From Hexactinellida sp. DTS-2022 (Eukaryota > Porifera > Hexactinellida), in contig JAPNXP010000007.1 in NCBI GenBank assembly GCA_028753945.1, positions 3,844,001 through 3,908,000 on the forward strand: DNA of 64,000 nt. The letters run 5' to 3'. This document shows positions 33,050 to 44,103 of the stretch, piece after piece (positions within the stretch are counted from its first letter, which is position 1; every line of letters begins with the position of its first letter). A model generated the notes under the pieces. That model was given only the letters and a program-made list of their open reading frames with translations. It searched no databases and was not told the DNA's origin. The position numbers and the translations under genes are program-made.

Positions 33050-34107
33050 CAGTTTACTGGACTTTGGTGGTGCTCCATCATCTGTATCGGAGATTTCCAT
33101 CAGTTACGTCTGTTTAAAGACAGCTACGTCTTTCAAATTCCAATTTCCAGTGCCAATCATTACGACGGGCTGGTTGGTCGGTATCTTTTGGCGAAATTCT
33201 AATTTATAGAACTGACCGAAATAAAGAGACTAAAAGATGATCAGATGTTTGCATTAGCATTAAACAATTTTGCGAACTGTTCTTTGACTGAGGATGACAT
33301 AAATCTATAAACCGGTAGAATTATTGCGGAATATTTCTTATGAGAATCTCCCCATTAAATCTATCCATCTGTTTAGTACGTATTAACTCGTGTTAATGCG
33401 CATAACGACTGTTCTCAATGCATTAATCACTGAGGGTTTTATATTTATAGCTATTGATTATTTAGTAGGAGGCAATGCTGAAGGTATTACTGACAAGCTG
33501 TGTAACGTTATTAAACACCTAAAGGTATCTGATACCAGGGGCTACCCTGTGAGCTCTTCTTGAAGCTAGGCGCTAGATACCTCGTGACTCTGAATAACGA
33601 TATACAAGATAGTCTGGTTAATGGAGCCACTGGACTGTTGAAAAATAGTGTATGGTATCAAGAGCGATTCTGTGGAACGAGTTTCCTGTATCCTCTGGAT
33701 TGATTTTGACGATCCAACATTAGGAAAAGATAAACGAGCACAGTCTCAGCATCGTTATCGTAGAGATAATGCAATTCAAAGTAACTGGACCCCTATTGAA
33801 TTGGAAACACGACGTTTCCAGAGATGAGAAAGGTGTGAGTTCCTATAAGATAGTTAGGAAGAAGTTTCCATCATAGTAGCCGAAGCTCTTACAATTCATA
33901 AGAGTCAAGGCGATACTTACGATTGTGTTGTAGTCAATATAGAATTACGTATGCCACGCAATGCGCTATACACCGCACTCAGTAGGGCAAAATCTGAGAA
34001 AGAGCCTGTCTACTTAGAACTTAAGCGGTTACAAGTCAACCGTTCAAAGTCAATTCAAAAGCACTGTTTTACCCCGGAAAGTGACAATATATTAAGAGAA
34101 GACTAGA
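33050..34107 (+). pseudogene. Pif1-like DNA helicase, C-terminal two thirds
   Basis: Plus-strand reading in shifting frames gives ICIGDFHQLRLFKDSYVFQI, in which GDFHQL matches motifs II/III of Pif1 helicases. It continues with FIELTEIKRLKDDQMFALAL then NCSLTEDDINL, IEEY-type stretches, WTPIELETRRF, and IIVAEALTIHKSQGDTYDCV with MPRNALYTALSRAK (motifs V and VI). The Walker A motif is not found in the preceding 300 bp. It differs from the Helitron helicase at 1.5-3.8 kb. It lies divergent to the Ulp1-like gene with about 130 bp between, so both may come from one element. Confidence 0.8.
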
Positions 34108-34117
34108 CTAAAAGCAA

Positions 34118-35024
34118 TAATTAGTTTATTTAGTATATTGAATGACCGAAATGAGTATACACACCCTGATATGAGTTTCGGTGTCACTGGGTTAATACAA
34201 ATTCGGGATAATGCAATGTACACTCCCATACCAAAAGTATTCGTACACCCAAGAATTCCCATTGGAAAAAGTATTATATGTCTAATATTATGTGTTAATG
34301 CATTCAAATTATATGAGATGTGGCCTTTTTGATTGCAGAATCGTATTCAACGCATCGCAATTAACCTTTGTAGAAGCTTTCATCTCAATAACATATTGAT
34401 TAGTTTGAAAATTATCATCCGTTGGCACCATATACCATTCTTCCAATTGCCAACATGGTACAAAGTGGGAACAAGTGGCACATAGTGGCAAATGATGGTA
34501 ATTTCCAACCTAAACAGTAGATAACTGAGGTGAAGGCACCTGCAATGGATATTTCGAATGCGTAGAATAAGAATCTGGCATCAAAATTGCAATATCCCAT
34601 ATAATACGAATACAAAGTATATTTTCTAGCACACTATTTTCTATGGAGTCTTTTGGAGTACGAATACTTTTGGTAGAGGAGTGTATATTGACGGTCCGCT
34701 GGTGTTACTTTTGAGATTCCAATGTGCATACATTCAAAATGAATCTAGGTAGGCTTAGCAAACAAGTATGCTAAAATTATTATCGAATTTAAACATTTCT
34801 AAAATGAATATTTAGAATTGTTGTTTATAAATGGTAATGTAAGACCGCGAAGCAGTTTAGTGATCATTCGCAAAGCAACCGAAACAAAAGGGATAGTTAA
34901 TTTAAACAATTTATAATTTAGTAGCAGTTGCGGTCGCATGTACTATCCGGGCAAAGCTCCGTATTAAACGCTTCATCTCCGGTTCTAAAAGGGTTCTTAG
35001 TCCGCTGCCCCGGATGGCCAGATC
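34118..35024. other. Noncoding region between helicase remnant and LINE
   Basis: No coding motif is recognised. Short frames on both strands lack domains. The part right of about 34,870 may belong to the MITE fragment that ends at 35,228. Confidence 0.4.
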
Positions 35025-35228
35025 CTGCGGTATATAAAATCACAAAGATAATTGTTTGTTTTTTGTCCACATTCAAACCAAAAGAGGATAATTTTAATGA
35101 CAAACTTAGTTAAATAATCTGTAATAGTATGCTGTGGGACATCTCAGAAAAACGGCTAATTTATGGACTCCCTGTCCAAGCGATATCATTTCCGCATTAA
35201 TATTTCGGAGGTTTGCGAATTCCCGCCA
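35025..35228. mobile_element. MITE fragment with GCGCCGCCACTG end, in the LINE
   Basis: AATGACAAACTTAGTTAAAT, GGACTCCCTGTC and the end TCGCGCCGCCACTG match the nested MITE at 4,848-5,138. Only the right end is identified. The LINE reading frame stops exactly at its border. Confidence 0.65.
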
Positions 35229-35229
35229 C

Positions 35230-35878
35230 TCCCTCGCGCCGCCACTGGGTGAAACACGAGATCGAGGTGAGAATTTAGTAATCTTAGTCTCCGATGGGTT
35301 GCAGAAAAGTTTGTTTTTACTGAACGAAACATTAGACAGACACGATTCCAGAAGCAGTATAGGTTCAGCAATGTTAGTAGGTGATAATGATAGATATATC
35401 TGGGCATCGTCAGCGTAAAATATGATGAAAAGAGCGTGAGCCTGAGCTAGATCTTCTATAGGTGAAATATATACGTAGATTGAAGAAAAGAGGGTTTCAT
35501 ATAGAACCTTGAGGGACGCCCGACTTAACAGGTTGTGGAAAGAGAGGATACGGTTAATAAAAACAAACTTACTTTTTCGGACAAATGACTTTATCCAAGA
35601 GAGAACTTGGCCACTTATACCAAAACGTGAGTGAAGGCGCTCGAAGAGGATTTCATGGTCCAAGGTATCGAAGGCACTAGAAAGATCAAGGAGAGTTAAT
35701 AGAGCATTTCGTCCTGCATTAAGGGTACTACCTATGTCATTGAATACTTTGATGAGTAGTGTTTCTGTCGAGTGATATTTTCTATATCCCGATGGCATTA
35801 AGGGGTAGAACTTGTTCTCAGATAAGTACGAATCTAATTATGTGAAAATTACCCTTTCAAGGACTTTAGATAAGAAAG
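35230..35878 (-). pseudogene. LINE reverse transcriptase core
   Basis: This 230-codon frame starts PSGYRKYHSTETLLIKVFND, continues with ALLTLLDLSSAFDTLDHEIL (first catalytic Asp region), RFGISGQVLSWIKSF, and FYADDAQIYLSL, where YADD is the catalytic pair. After the stretch NILSFHN the expected PQGS motif is missing or shifted, indicating a deletion. The last 50 or so residues of the open frame, from about SPSGGAREW, are MITE sequence. Confidence 0.9.
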
Positions 35879-36201
35879 CAGGGGCGTAAATAGAGCGTTG
35901 GCCAGGGGGGGGGCAGGTGGCACGGTGGGGCCAAGAAAAAAGACGATTTTTAGTAGTAGAAAACCTGATGTAAAATATGTATTTTATAGTAGTATAAAAT
36001 CTGTAATACGCTGTATTTTATATTCTCGGGCGACCGAAATAGGTTTGAAAAAGCAGTTGTTATCCGACAAATCCGATCCCAAGGGATCTCTGTTAAACTT
36101 GAGTGAGTAAATCATAAATCTGGCCCACCCGGCCCCCACCGTTGGGGGGGGGCAGAAGCCCTGAGTGGGGGGCCATGCCCTCCCCCCCTAGTTACGCCCC
36201 T
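35879..36201. mobile_element. hAT MITE in the LINE RT
   Basis: CAGGGGCGTAAATAGAG and (reverse complement) AGGGGCGTAACTAGGG are the ends. TAAGAAAG and TAACAAAG flank it, matching at 7 of 8 positions. The LINE frame reads correctly across one copy of the duplicated bases. G/C runs fill the interior. Confidence 0.8.
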
Positions 36202-36264
36202 ATAACAAAGACAAGTTTGCTATTGGCCTGTAGTTAGCGAGCTCGTTGTAATCAAGCGAAGACT

Positions 36265-37700
36265 TTTACTGTGCCGACTACACCATAGTATAGTGGCCCA
36301 GTTCTAATCTTACTGCCTTGGTTATTATTATTCTTATTATTATTATTACTCCGTACCTCTACACAGAATAGAGTTTAATTAACTAGAAGCCCAAATATTC
36401 AGGATATGTGTCTCAATGGTTACAGATGTGCACCTGGGGTCAGGATTTTTGGCTAATTTTTTGGACACATTTTTACACCGGTTTAATGTTTGAAAAGGAA
36501 CAATAAATGCTGCCCAAAAATTAAATTTATATGCATTCGATAGAGAATTAAATTCTACACCTTTTCACAGTGCACGAATTTTCAAATTGTACTTAGTTTG
36601 TGCCACAATTGAGTTTCAAATTTCCTTTGTTTACTAACACTTCAGTTCAATTAAAGTGTTAAATCTAATTCTATTGTTTCAATGCGTTATTCTTTTATTG
36701 ATTCAACCTGTGAGATTGGTTAGGCTTCTATTTTCCAATTGAAAACTAAGATTTTACATTCCATAACAACGACAGATTATGTGATTATATTTATTTCTGC
36801 TTAGAATATTCTTGCACAATGGATACACGACGTACAGTCGAAACCGGTTTTTTCTAACCAATTCTTTGCATGGAAATAAAGTAAGAAAAATCCGATAGTT
36901 AGAATAAACCGATTGAAAATAACACAAAATTGGAATTTCTTACACGTTTAAAATAAATCGTAGGTAGAAAAAACCGATTGGTTAGAAAAAACCGGTGTTA
37001 GAATAAACCGGTTTCGACTGTATTTAATTCTAATTAATTCTCTCTGTGTTCAACTTATAGAGACGGTTACAATTAGATTATTGGGGTTATCGAGTGCGCT
37101 GAATTCAAATATGATAGTTAAATTAAATTAAAATTAATAATAATTGCTAGTTGAACTTAATTTATTTTACTGTACATAATAATGGTGTCAAATTATTAAT
37201 AAATTAATTGAATATTCATACTAATTACCTAAATTTATTAATCTCAGAAATTTATACAAGATAGAAACAAACTTTCAATTTATCAATTGGTCCTTATGCC
37301 ACGTACTACCTATACAAATGGGTCATGGCACCTTGAGGTGATCGTCAATAAATTGTGTTTTCACAATTTTGTGAATTATATAATTTGAATTGGTTGGTTG
37401 GTATTGGGTTATCACCCAACACTCACTTAAAATCATCACCTATTAATTTCTACTGAAACTTGAATATCTCTCAAATGAAGTGAGCTAAATGGAAACTTTC
37501 ACCACTCTAAGGGTCGTTGCCTTCTGAAATAATTTAACACCTTCAAATAGTGATGATGACAATTGGGGAAAAAAATACAAAATTGCAGCTGTGCCGACAG
37601 CATTTTCCTTGGAGGCACAATCAATTACCCAACCAGTACCCACCAAAGGATAGTGCCACCCAAGGGAAATGCGTCGGCACAGATGCAATTTTGGATTTTT
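36265..37700. repeat. Long repeat C copy with terminal satellite B unit, inserted in the LINE
   Basis: Because the LINE frame resumes on both sides, this copy shows the extent of repeat C: it starts with one satellite B unit (CTGTGCCGACTACACCATAG, 36,265-36,305) and ends with the hairpin at 37,570-37,700 (GTGCCGACAGCATTTTCC and its inverted partner). The body holds the same landmarks as the copies at 17.5-21.3 kb, in a longer version. A mariner-type MITE is nested at 36,835-37,020. Confidence 0.82.
36835..37020. mobile_element. Tc1/mariner-type MITE
   Basis: The ends CAGTCGAAACCGGTTT are perfectly inverted, followed by further TTCTAAC matches. TA flanks both sides (36,833-36,834, 37,021-37,022). 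Internal partial repeats of AAACCGATTGGTTAGAAAA occur. Noncoding. Confidence 0.9.
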
Positions 37701-37863
37701 TATAGATGGAATGATAATAGCTTGCTTAAAATTTCGTGGAAAGACAGCATGCTGAATCAAGCTATTTATGATATTCGTAATATGCACTCTTAGAGGAGTA
37801 ATGCATTGTTTGAGAATCGTTGTCGGGATGGGGTCTAAGCTACAGTGTTTGCTTTAGATTTAT

Positions 37864-38770
37864 TTAATAATGTTTCAACTTCATCCGGATTCTAATAACC
37901 AAGATCGTTAAAACGTGAGGAACAAGTAATAAAAGGGATGTGTAAAGAGCATTAACACCCTTCCCATAGCATATTACGGAAATAGTGAGAGAATTTACAA
38001 GCTGAGTAGTGCGAAGAGGAATCTGGAAGGGCAGTCTTTTTGGTTGAGACAGAGAGTTTTTGTACAAGTTAGAATAGCGTTCTGTCGTCACAACTACCAA
38101 ATTTCTATCTATAATATTCCGTCTTCATAGAATCTAAGAGACACTTAAAAGAGTAGGATTTCTCCTTAAGTATCTGATAGTCAAGTGTGGATCTAGACTT
38201 CATCAACTTCCTCTCGAGTCTACGCAGCTCACGCTTCATCTCGCGGAGATTAAAAGTGTACCATTGACACGATGGGTGGCCAGTCAAGGTTCTGCACAAG
38301 AGAGGGGCATGTGCGTCAAGTACAGAGAGTAAAGTTGTATAAATTTATAAGTTCTTCTAAGGTGTCAGTTTCAAAGCCAAAATGAGCAAGTTGAAGAGCT
38401 TCAACTAGGGGGTCCATCTTTATAGCATTATAATTGCGTCTACACACCCGTAGCTTGGATCGCTTTGGATAAGGGAATCGAAGATCACAAATATCATAGG
38501 AATGATCGGAGGGAGCATCCGAAAAGACATTTGTAGATATTAAGAGATTAGTATCCACCCGTTTTGTTATCGCAAGGTCAAGAGTGTAGCCTGAGCAATG
38601 GATTGGACTTATTACGTGTTGTTGAAGGTCAAAAGTCCTAAGGGTGTCATAATACTATCATTAAAAATGATGAAATGGAGATCTAAAGGTAGATCACAGT
38701 GAATGTTAAAATCTCCCGCTCGGACAATTTTTATTTTGGGAAGTTATGATACGTTCAATTAGATCGGAGA
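37864..38770 (-). pseudogene. LINE APE-type endonuclease end and linker
   Basis: Reading gives RAGDFNIHCDLPLDLHF, where GDFN is a conserved APE endonuclease motif. After frameshifts come SGYTLDLAIT and DAPSDHSYDICDL, containing SDH, the endonuclease catalytic His motif. Further blocks, LDAHAPLL and an Arg/Lys-rich linker RELRRLERKLMKSRSTLDYQ, are typical of the region before RT in CR1-like LINEs. The endonuclease nicks target DNA to prime reverse transcription. N-terminal parts are not found. Confidence 0.8.
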
Positions 38771-39220
38771 TATCTAAGATAAACTGACATTATGTCACTT
38801 ATTTGATCAACCCACACTAATAAATCAATAAATATATGATTATTAGATGCAATTAATTCATAAAAATAGCTATTTTTAAAGTAAATATTTTGTTTGAGTA
38901 TATATATTTCACAAACTATTATACAAATTATAATATTAAAAAGATCGCCTAAAAATTTAATAATTTTCAAATTTGAGTTATAATTTTTTTTAAGATTTTC
39001 GCAATTCCTTACTTTGCCAATCAATTATACAGAGGGTGGTTTTCACTGCTTCGTTTAGTGGTTAGCTACTTATGTTCGCATGTATTCAATTGTTATTTAA
39101 ATATTCAACCGCCTGGATTGATAAAATAATACAAAAACATAATGGAGGATATACAACCACATTAATGTATAAAATAGGATAAGGAGTTAATCTAGCTAAA
39201 ATAATGCAATAACAGATTCA
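38771..39220. other. Very AT-rich spacer downstream of the host gene
   Basis: The region is AT-rich with homopolymer runs. The 3' untranslated region of the gene ending at 39,221 should lie here, but I cannot point to a single poly(A) signal with confidence. Confidence 0.4.
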
Positions 39221-40807
39221 TCAATCTTTTCGATCTTGATTATCTAACTCTCTCCATATAGTAAAAACAATTGTATCCGAATTATATTCATTCAACTTTT
39301 TAGAACTCTGGTTATTGTCACTTCTCAAAATATTAAAACCCTCACCTAAAGCTGCGAGTAGAAGACTCTTTGAGTAAGTACCATTTATAGCGCATTTAAA
39401 GTTCTCGGTGTTTATCGGAAAAAACGAATTCTTGTTTAGGCACCACTCAATCTCAGAAGGCAATTGAATAATGTGTCTCACATTACCCAAAAACCATTTA
39501 TATACAAACTGTATGTCACCATTAATATTATATCGAAGTATGCAGCCATCACTTGTCCCTACATATAACTGTTCATTAGCAGCTAACAAAGATTTTATTG
39601 AGATAACGGCCGAATGGTCAGTAACTGCTAAGGCTTTTGAAATATCTATAATTGAAGGTTCATCAAATTTATCGGTATCCCAGCAGACAACTATAGACCG
39701 ATTCATAACAGAAGTCCAAACTTTGGTAATTGTCTTGTTTTCATATCGGTAGTTAGAACTAGTTATATATTGTAAAGGTTGCCTGATGTACTCAGACTTG
39801 AGCTCTGTATTCCAAAATTTAGGTTCCTTGATTTTAGGAAGGTGGACTATAGTAAGTGGATTTGGTATACTGCCACGAGTACACCAAATTTGGATTTCAC
39901 TATTTTTCCGTATTATATGTGTGCGGTTTATTGCGGAAATTCTCCGATCCGGGGATAAATGACAATGTAAATTTGTTGTTAATCCCCTGTGTTCTAAATC
40001 ATCATTTAACCAGAATATATCACCCAAGCTTGTAGTAACGATTACACAATTCCACTCAACGAGATGCTGTAGATCCAATATGTACATATTAGCATTGTTA
40101 TTCGTTGTATCTCTAACAAGGGCTTTGAAAAATGGTTTAGACTTAAAATTGGAGTCCAGTTGTAGCTCTCGCATATCAGGATATATAATTATCTCACCTT
40201 TATCTGTACCTAACCACATACTATTTTTAATTACGCATATAGCATTAACTCGTGAAGTAAACTGTTCCTTCTTGCATTCGAAGAGCTTTATTGACATATC
40301 CCGGTTAGAATTAATAGATAGAAATGATAAGCTCCTCTCTTCACAATGATCGATTAATTTGTCATAAGAGACAAACATTTGACAAGCATGTTCACATTTA
40401 TAATTTTCAGACATTTCTCCTCCTGGCATCACTAAATCATCTAATCCTTCAAATTTTGTATTTATATACGCGTTTTGGATCGACGATCTCTCGAATGAAT
40501 TCATATTTTGGTGACTTGTAACTGAATGTTTTATGTTAGGGATAATTTTAGACTGAGCAGAATAGGGGTATATATCTGGCCTAAAAGAGATTATACGACT
40601 CTTTGATCGGCTATTTAAACTTTTAATACGGCGTGGGGGCATCGTATCCTTAGCAATATCAATGCTATTCATAGACATTTCTTTCTCAGTTATAACATCT
40701 TGTTTTTCAAGTGAATTAGAATGTCTTTGATCCAATACAATTCCACCGGTGTCAAGCATTCTCCAATGACCTTCCATTGTGGATTCAGGTATTGAAGATG
40801 CATCTCC
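39221..40807 (-). CDS. Terminal exon of a kinase-linked, probable beta-propeller protein (LRRK-like)
   Basis: The exon is open for 529 codons and starts after a good acceptor (TTTACATAG at 40,816-40,808). The first 130 or so residues are polar linker. From about residue 155 the sequence has repeating short strands with WLGTDKGEIIIYP, CVIVTTSLGDIFWLN, IQIWCTRGS, SIVVCWDTD and QLYVGTSDGCILRYN, the cadence of WD40-like blades. It ends ELDNQDRKD-stop. The reading is intact although the neighbourhood is full of dead elements, so it is probably a selected host gene. The upstream kinase exons are on the same strand at 53.5-53.9 kb with compatible phase 0. The LRRK assignment rests on the kinase-then-propeller order and is tentative. 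Confidence 0.7.
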   Translation of the reverse strand, partial: GDASSIPESTMEGHWRMLDTGGIVLDQRHSNSLEKQDVITEKEMSMNSIDIAKDTMPPRRIKSLNSRSKSRIISFRPDIYPYSAQSKIIPNIKHSVTSHQNMNSFERSSIQNAYINTKFEGLDDLVMPGGEMSENYKCEHACQMFVSYDKLIDHCEERSLSFLSINSNRDMSIKLFECKKEQFTSRVNAICVIKNSMWLGTDKGEIIIYPDMRELQLDSNFKSKPFFKALVRDTTNNNANMYILDLQHLVEWNCVIVTTSLGDIFWLNDDLEHRGLTTNLHCHLSPDRRISAINRTHIIRKNSEIQIWCTRGSIPNPLTIVHLPKIKEPKFWNTELKSEYIRQPLQYITSSNYRYENKTITKVWTSVMNRSIVVCWDTDKFDEPSIIDISKALAVTDHSAVISIKSLLAANEQLYVGTSDGCILRYNINGDIQFVYKWFLGNVRHIIQLPSEIEWCLNKNSFFPINTENFKCAINGTYSKSLLLAALGEGFNILRSDNNQSSKKLNEYNSDTIVFTIWRELDNQDRKD

Positions 40808-40979
40808 CTATGTAAATAAGTATCATATACTCTGATCTTGAAATAAATTGGACATTTATTTAATACAAGTAACAATAGTCAACCGCAATCAACCAAATAG
40901 GATTAATTGTGCATTTGTACGTATACAAAGGAAGTTTATATATTAATCGAAATAGTGTATATGTTGCAGTCAGAACGCG

Positions 40980-41291
40980 TTTCGACAAGTTCGAACGCGT
41001 TTCGAATGCCTTTCTAGTCGATACTTGTTTCCATTATAAATAATTCATCATGGGTAATTATTAATAAGTTTAGCTATGAATAAATATTAATACCATTTAT
41101 AGTAGTACGTATTAACAAATTACATAAATTATGATAATTTAATATCTAAATTATGATATTCAATATCTAATTGAAATTTTAAAATAATCATGTTTTCGTG
41201 ATTAGAATACCTATTACGTGACCATCGTATATGTTTCTTTAAGAGAATGCTAATTAATGATAAAATACTAACTATTACTTTGAAATATTTG
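40980..41291. other. Intron DNA, no feature
   Basis: AT-rich sequence. A short direct repeat CGAACGCGTTTCGA/TCAGAACGCGTTTCGA is at 40,972-41,005. Confidence 0.4.
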
Positions 41292-41713
41292 CATACCTGC
41301 CAACCGTACAGGGATTCCATGTACAGTACAGGGATTTTAACCATTTTGTCTGTTCTGTACAGGCGTACAGGGATTTATTCCATTTGTACAGGGATTTTTA
41401 TTTACTAATTATGAGTCAAATAATGCCTAAAATGTCTACAGTGATGATAGTATATTCTGCCAAGCATTCTGCATTGACCAGATAAAGGCACAACTTTATA
41501 TATTTATTCAAGCTTACAGGGAATGCCTGTACAGTATATAATTCAATGCTTTCTCCTTTCCAAAGTGATATTTTTTATATGTCAGAAATATTTTCCTAGA
41601 CGAGAGCAGCGAGCGAGAAAATCTTTTGGGAGGTGTAGAGGGATTTTGGCCAATGTACAGGGGGAAATTGGAGCCCTGTACAGGGATATGACTCAAATAG
41701 GTTGGCATGTATG
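41292..41713. mobile_element. MITE with CATACCTGCCAACC ends, copy 2
   Basis: CATACCTGCCAACCGTACAG and the inverted GGTTGGCATGTATG bound it. TATTTG lies directly outside both ends. The interior matches copy 1 (29,421-29,814) throughout, including the GAGCAGCGAGCGAG stretch. Confidence 0.85.
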
Positions 41714-41810
41714 TATTTGTGGTTTAGATTTCAGAAATATTCTGTCAGAATATATTAGATAAATAAAAATCGTTTTTGGCATTCTCCAACGGTTTCAAGA
41801 TTATTCAGTA

Positions 41811-42216
41811 CTAGCGCACTTCGCTTGCTGGGTCATTTCGATTCAGAACACAACCACACATCAACCGCTTTGCGGTTAGTGTGTGGTTTATATACTTCTA
41901 ACATTGATTATAAAGCGTAAATAGGCCTAATATAGTAAAGTTTAACAATGTGAAATTCTAATGATTATGTCATCATGAGATAATGAGCAAGCATATTGGC
42001 AATCTGGTGTGACCAACGTGTCCATATTATAAATGTACATATCTTATAAAACATTCAGAATTTTATCTTGTAGAGGTTGTTTGGAGAGTTGTAAGAAATT
42101 TGGAGTAGAAACCAAAACATGTTGTCGGCCGCCAAAATTTACCCCTATATGCCAAAAAAAACTATTTAGAAACCGTCCAGTTTCTTAAATCAACTCGGAA
42201 CATACAAACAAGTATC
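41811..42216 (-). repeat. Repeat A, copy 3
   Basis: This is the same orientation as copy 1: ACTAGCGCACTTCGCTTGCT, hairpin CAACCGCTTTGCGGTTAG, and the end near GAACATACAAACAAGTAT. More diverged than copies 1 and 2. Confidence 0.85.
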
Positions 42217-42599
42217 ATAGTATACAGCCTTGTATTTCAAGTGCATTGTTTTCCGTAAGACACTTGTCAAAGAATCAAATCAAATTAACTACAATTTAGA
42301 TTATTGTCAAAAACTAATGTAAATACATAGTTGCTACAGTTATATAATCTTGTGATGCATAACGATGTAAAATATATGAAATATATCAAAAATAAATTCA
42401 TTTCTCTTATCGTCTACACCGAAATTGATCTAGTTATTTGTTATGACAAGACAATTTTCTGTGGCACTTTGAGTTGCAGAACCTCTCGGATCGTCTAGAC
42501 TATAGACCTACACCGATTAGATCCTTAACCACTAGTGCAGTTACAACCTAGTATGTTCAGATGAGTGACGAAGCTAACTATAAGTTCCTTCCGGAGTAA

Positions 42600-43163
42600 C
42601 TATATTCTCAGGAACCTCTTTAGGTGAGAGAAAAATTAAAACTATGTAGAAATATACCTTATGTCGAGTTAACCAGCTCTAGTTCCAATTTTATAGTACT
42701 CTTCCTCAGAGCGATGAGTTATGACCGGGAGATTGGTAGGATCGAATGGTGACCTTTTATCAACTTCGGGAACTGGTAAGATAACGTCATTACCGATTTC
42801 AAGTAAATCTAGCCTTTTTATAGTTTGTTTTTCCATTCTCGCTATTCATTTTATTGGCCATGTTTTGCTCATCCGGCCTTGCTCCTTTCTATATTTTCTC
42901 TTTTCAAAGTAACAACTCAAACACCAAACACGAGATGCAAACCCTCCCATCATGAAACCGGAAATCCATACATGGTGTGGACAGGATGTTGATATACAGG
43001 ACATTGGTGATCCGTTAGAAGAACTCTTAAGACATACACGCAAATAGGCTCGACCAAAACCCTCTTGACTAGATATGAGCTGTGGGCAATATGACTGAAT
43101 GGGCTGAGTTTGTTGAGTCAATATAATCTGGATTAGATGTGTAGTGGGCTGTCTTGTGGGCAT
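42600..43163 (-). pseudogene. Integrase C-terminal region fragment of a Ginger/KRBA2-like element
   Basis: Minus-strand reading at 42,835-42,660 gives LDLLEIGNDVILPVPEVDKR, then SEEEYYKIGTRAG, a stop, and LDIRY. The pattern 'xIGDxVxxPVPxVDRxxxDxxN...YxIGTxxGxL' is the basic C-terminal module after the integrase core in KRBA2-like/Ginger integrases, and the element at 48.6-53.0 kb has the same module (DNVSIPIPLVDRGKDD). The upstream frame to 43,163 may be the preceding part but has no core motif. The integrase core itself is not found. Confidence 0.6.
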
Positions 43164-43578
43164 AGAGAACTATTATATTAGGGGAATATGATTAAGTAGG
43201 AATAAGTATAGACTGATTACGAGATGGCGGATTAGAGAATGGATATATATCTGACATGTGTTGGAGAATTAGACTGAAACCAGACTGCAGTATCAATGGG
43301 ATAAATATTTAGAATAATTAACTTGCTATATATGTTTGGGTGACTTATCTTTGATGTAGGAATGTTGAGAATCATGGAAGCTAGGTATCTCAGGAATATC
43401 ATTGATTTCTATAGGGGGAGGTTCTAAAATAGTCGGCTGGTATTCCACATCTTCAACATGTGCAAGGAACCCGGAGGAGAGTTAAAATTACACAGTAGTA
43501 TATTTTTAATGTTCTCAAATTACTTCCTCGCATTGGGGGCTACAGAACCAGTAAGGACAATAAGTCTTGCATCTAGAC
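43164..43578. other. Intron DNA, no feature recognised
   Basis: No coding or repeat structure is recognised here. Confidence 0.4.
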
Positions 43579-44069
43579 TAGGGGTTCGAAAACTTTAATG
43601 CATATCGGCCACATTTCGGCATGGATATGGTCGGTATGCCACAGCTAACAAAAAGAAAATTCGTATGATAAATGATTTTAGTATTAAACGGCTTAAAGCC
43701 TTACCATACGTACAAACATCACTAGCGGATCCAGAAATGTTCAAAACGTGGTGCCCAAGAAATAAAGCGCGTGTAAGCGATGGAATTAAAAGGGGGTCTG
43801 GTGGCTTTCCCCATATTTAGAAATACTCAGAGGTGTACACGTTAATTAAATTGTGGTTAGAGTAATTAGTCAGAGCTGACAATCCTATAGTTAAGGATTA
43901 TAAAACAAAATATCTAATTTGAAGTATGAAAGCATGTTTAAAAATTCCTTAAATGTACAAAAATTGAAGATTGAACTGGTAGAAAACTTTTAGGTAATGC
44001 TGCCACAGGCCGCACCAAAGAAGCAATCCGGCCTCATGAAGCCTAAAAAGAAGAGTTTGCGAACCCCTG
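43579..44069. mobile_element. hAT MITE, GGGGTTCGNAAACT ends
   Basis: TAGGGGTTCGAAAACT and (reverse complement) CAGGGGTTCGCAAACT are the terminal repeats. ATCTAGAC (43,571-43,578) and ATCTAGAA (44,070-44,077) match at 7 of 8 positions. The small open frame across its right end is not a gene. Confidence 0.82.
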
Positions 44070-44103
44070 ATCTAGAATCTAGACTCGAGGATAAGGGTAA
44101 TAA

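Larger units (their letters stand above)
35230..38770 (-). mobile_element. LINE (CR1/Jockey-like) retrotransposon remnant
   Basis: Minus-strand pieces are colinear: endonuclease end (38,770-38,316), linker (38,300-37,864), RT start (37,787-37,701), RT (36,264-36,202), RT core (35,878-35,230). The gaps are an inserted C repeat with satellite (36,265-37,700) and a hAT MITE (35,879-36,201). Removing both restores reading through IIIPSIK-SSLDYNELANYRPI and NLS-FLSKVLERV. Frameshifts and stops are common. The 5' end and the 3' tail are missing. Confidence 0.87.

Noticed and set aside
32905-33060. Short plus-strand frame starting MNPSKKEGITKG as a gene start for the helicase
   Set aside because: It lacks Walker A and is in a different frame from GDFHQL; it overlaps the antisense of the Ulp1-like gene.
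39471-40521. Plus-strand frames over the host exon
   Set aside because: They are antisense readings of the intact minus-strand exon.
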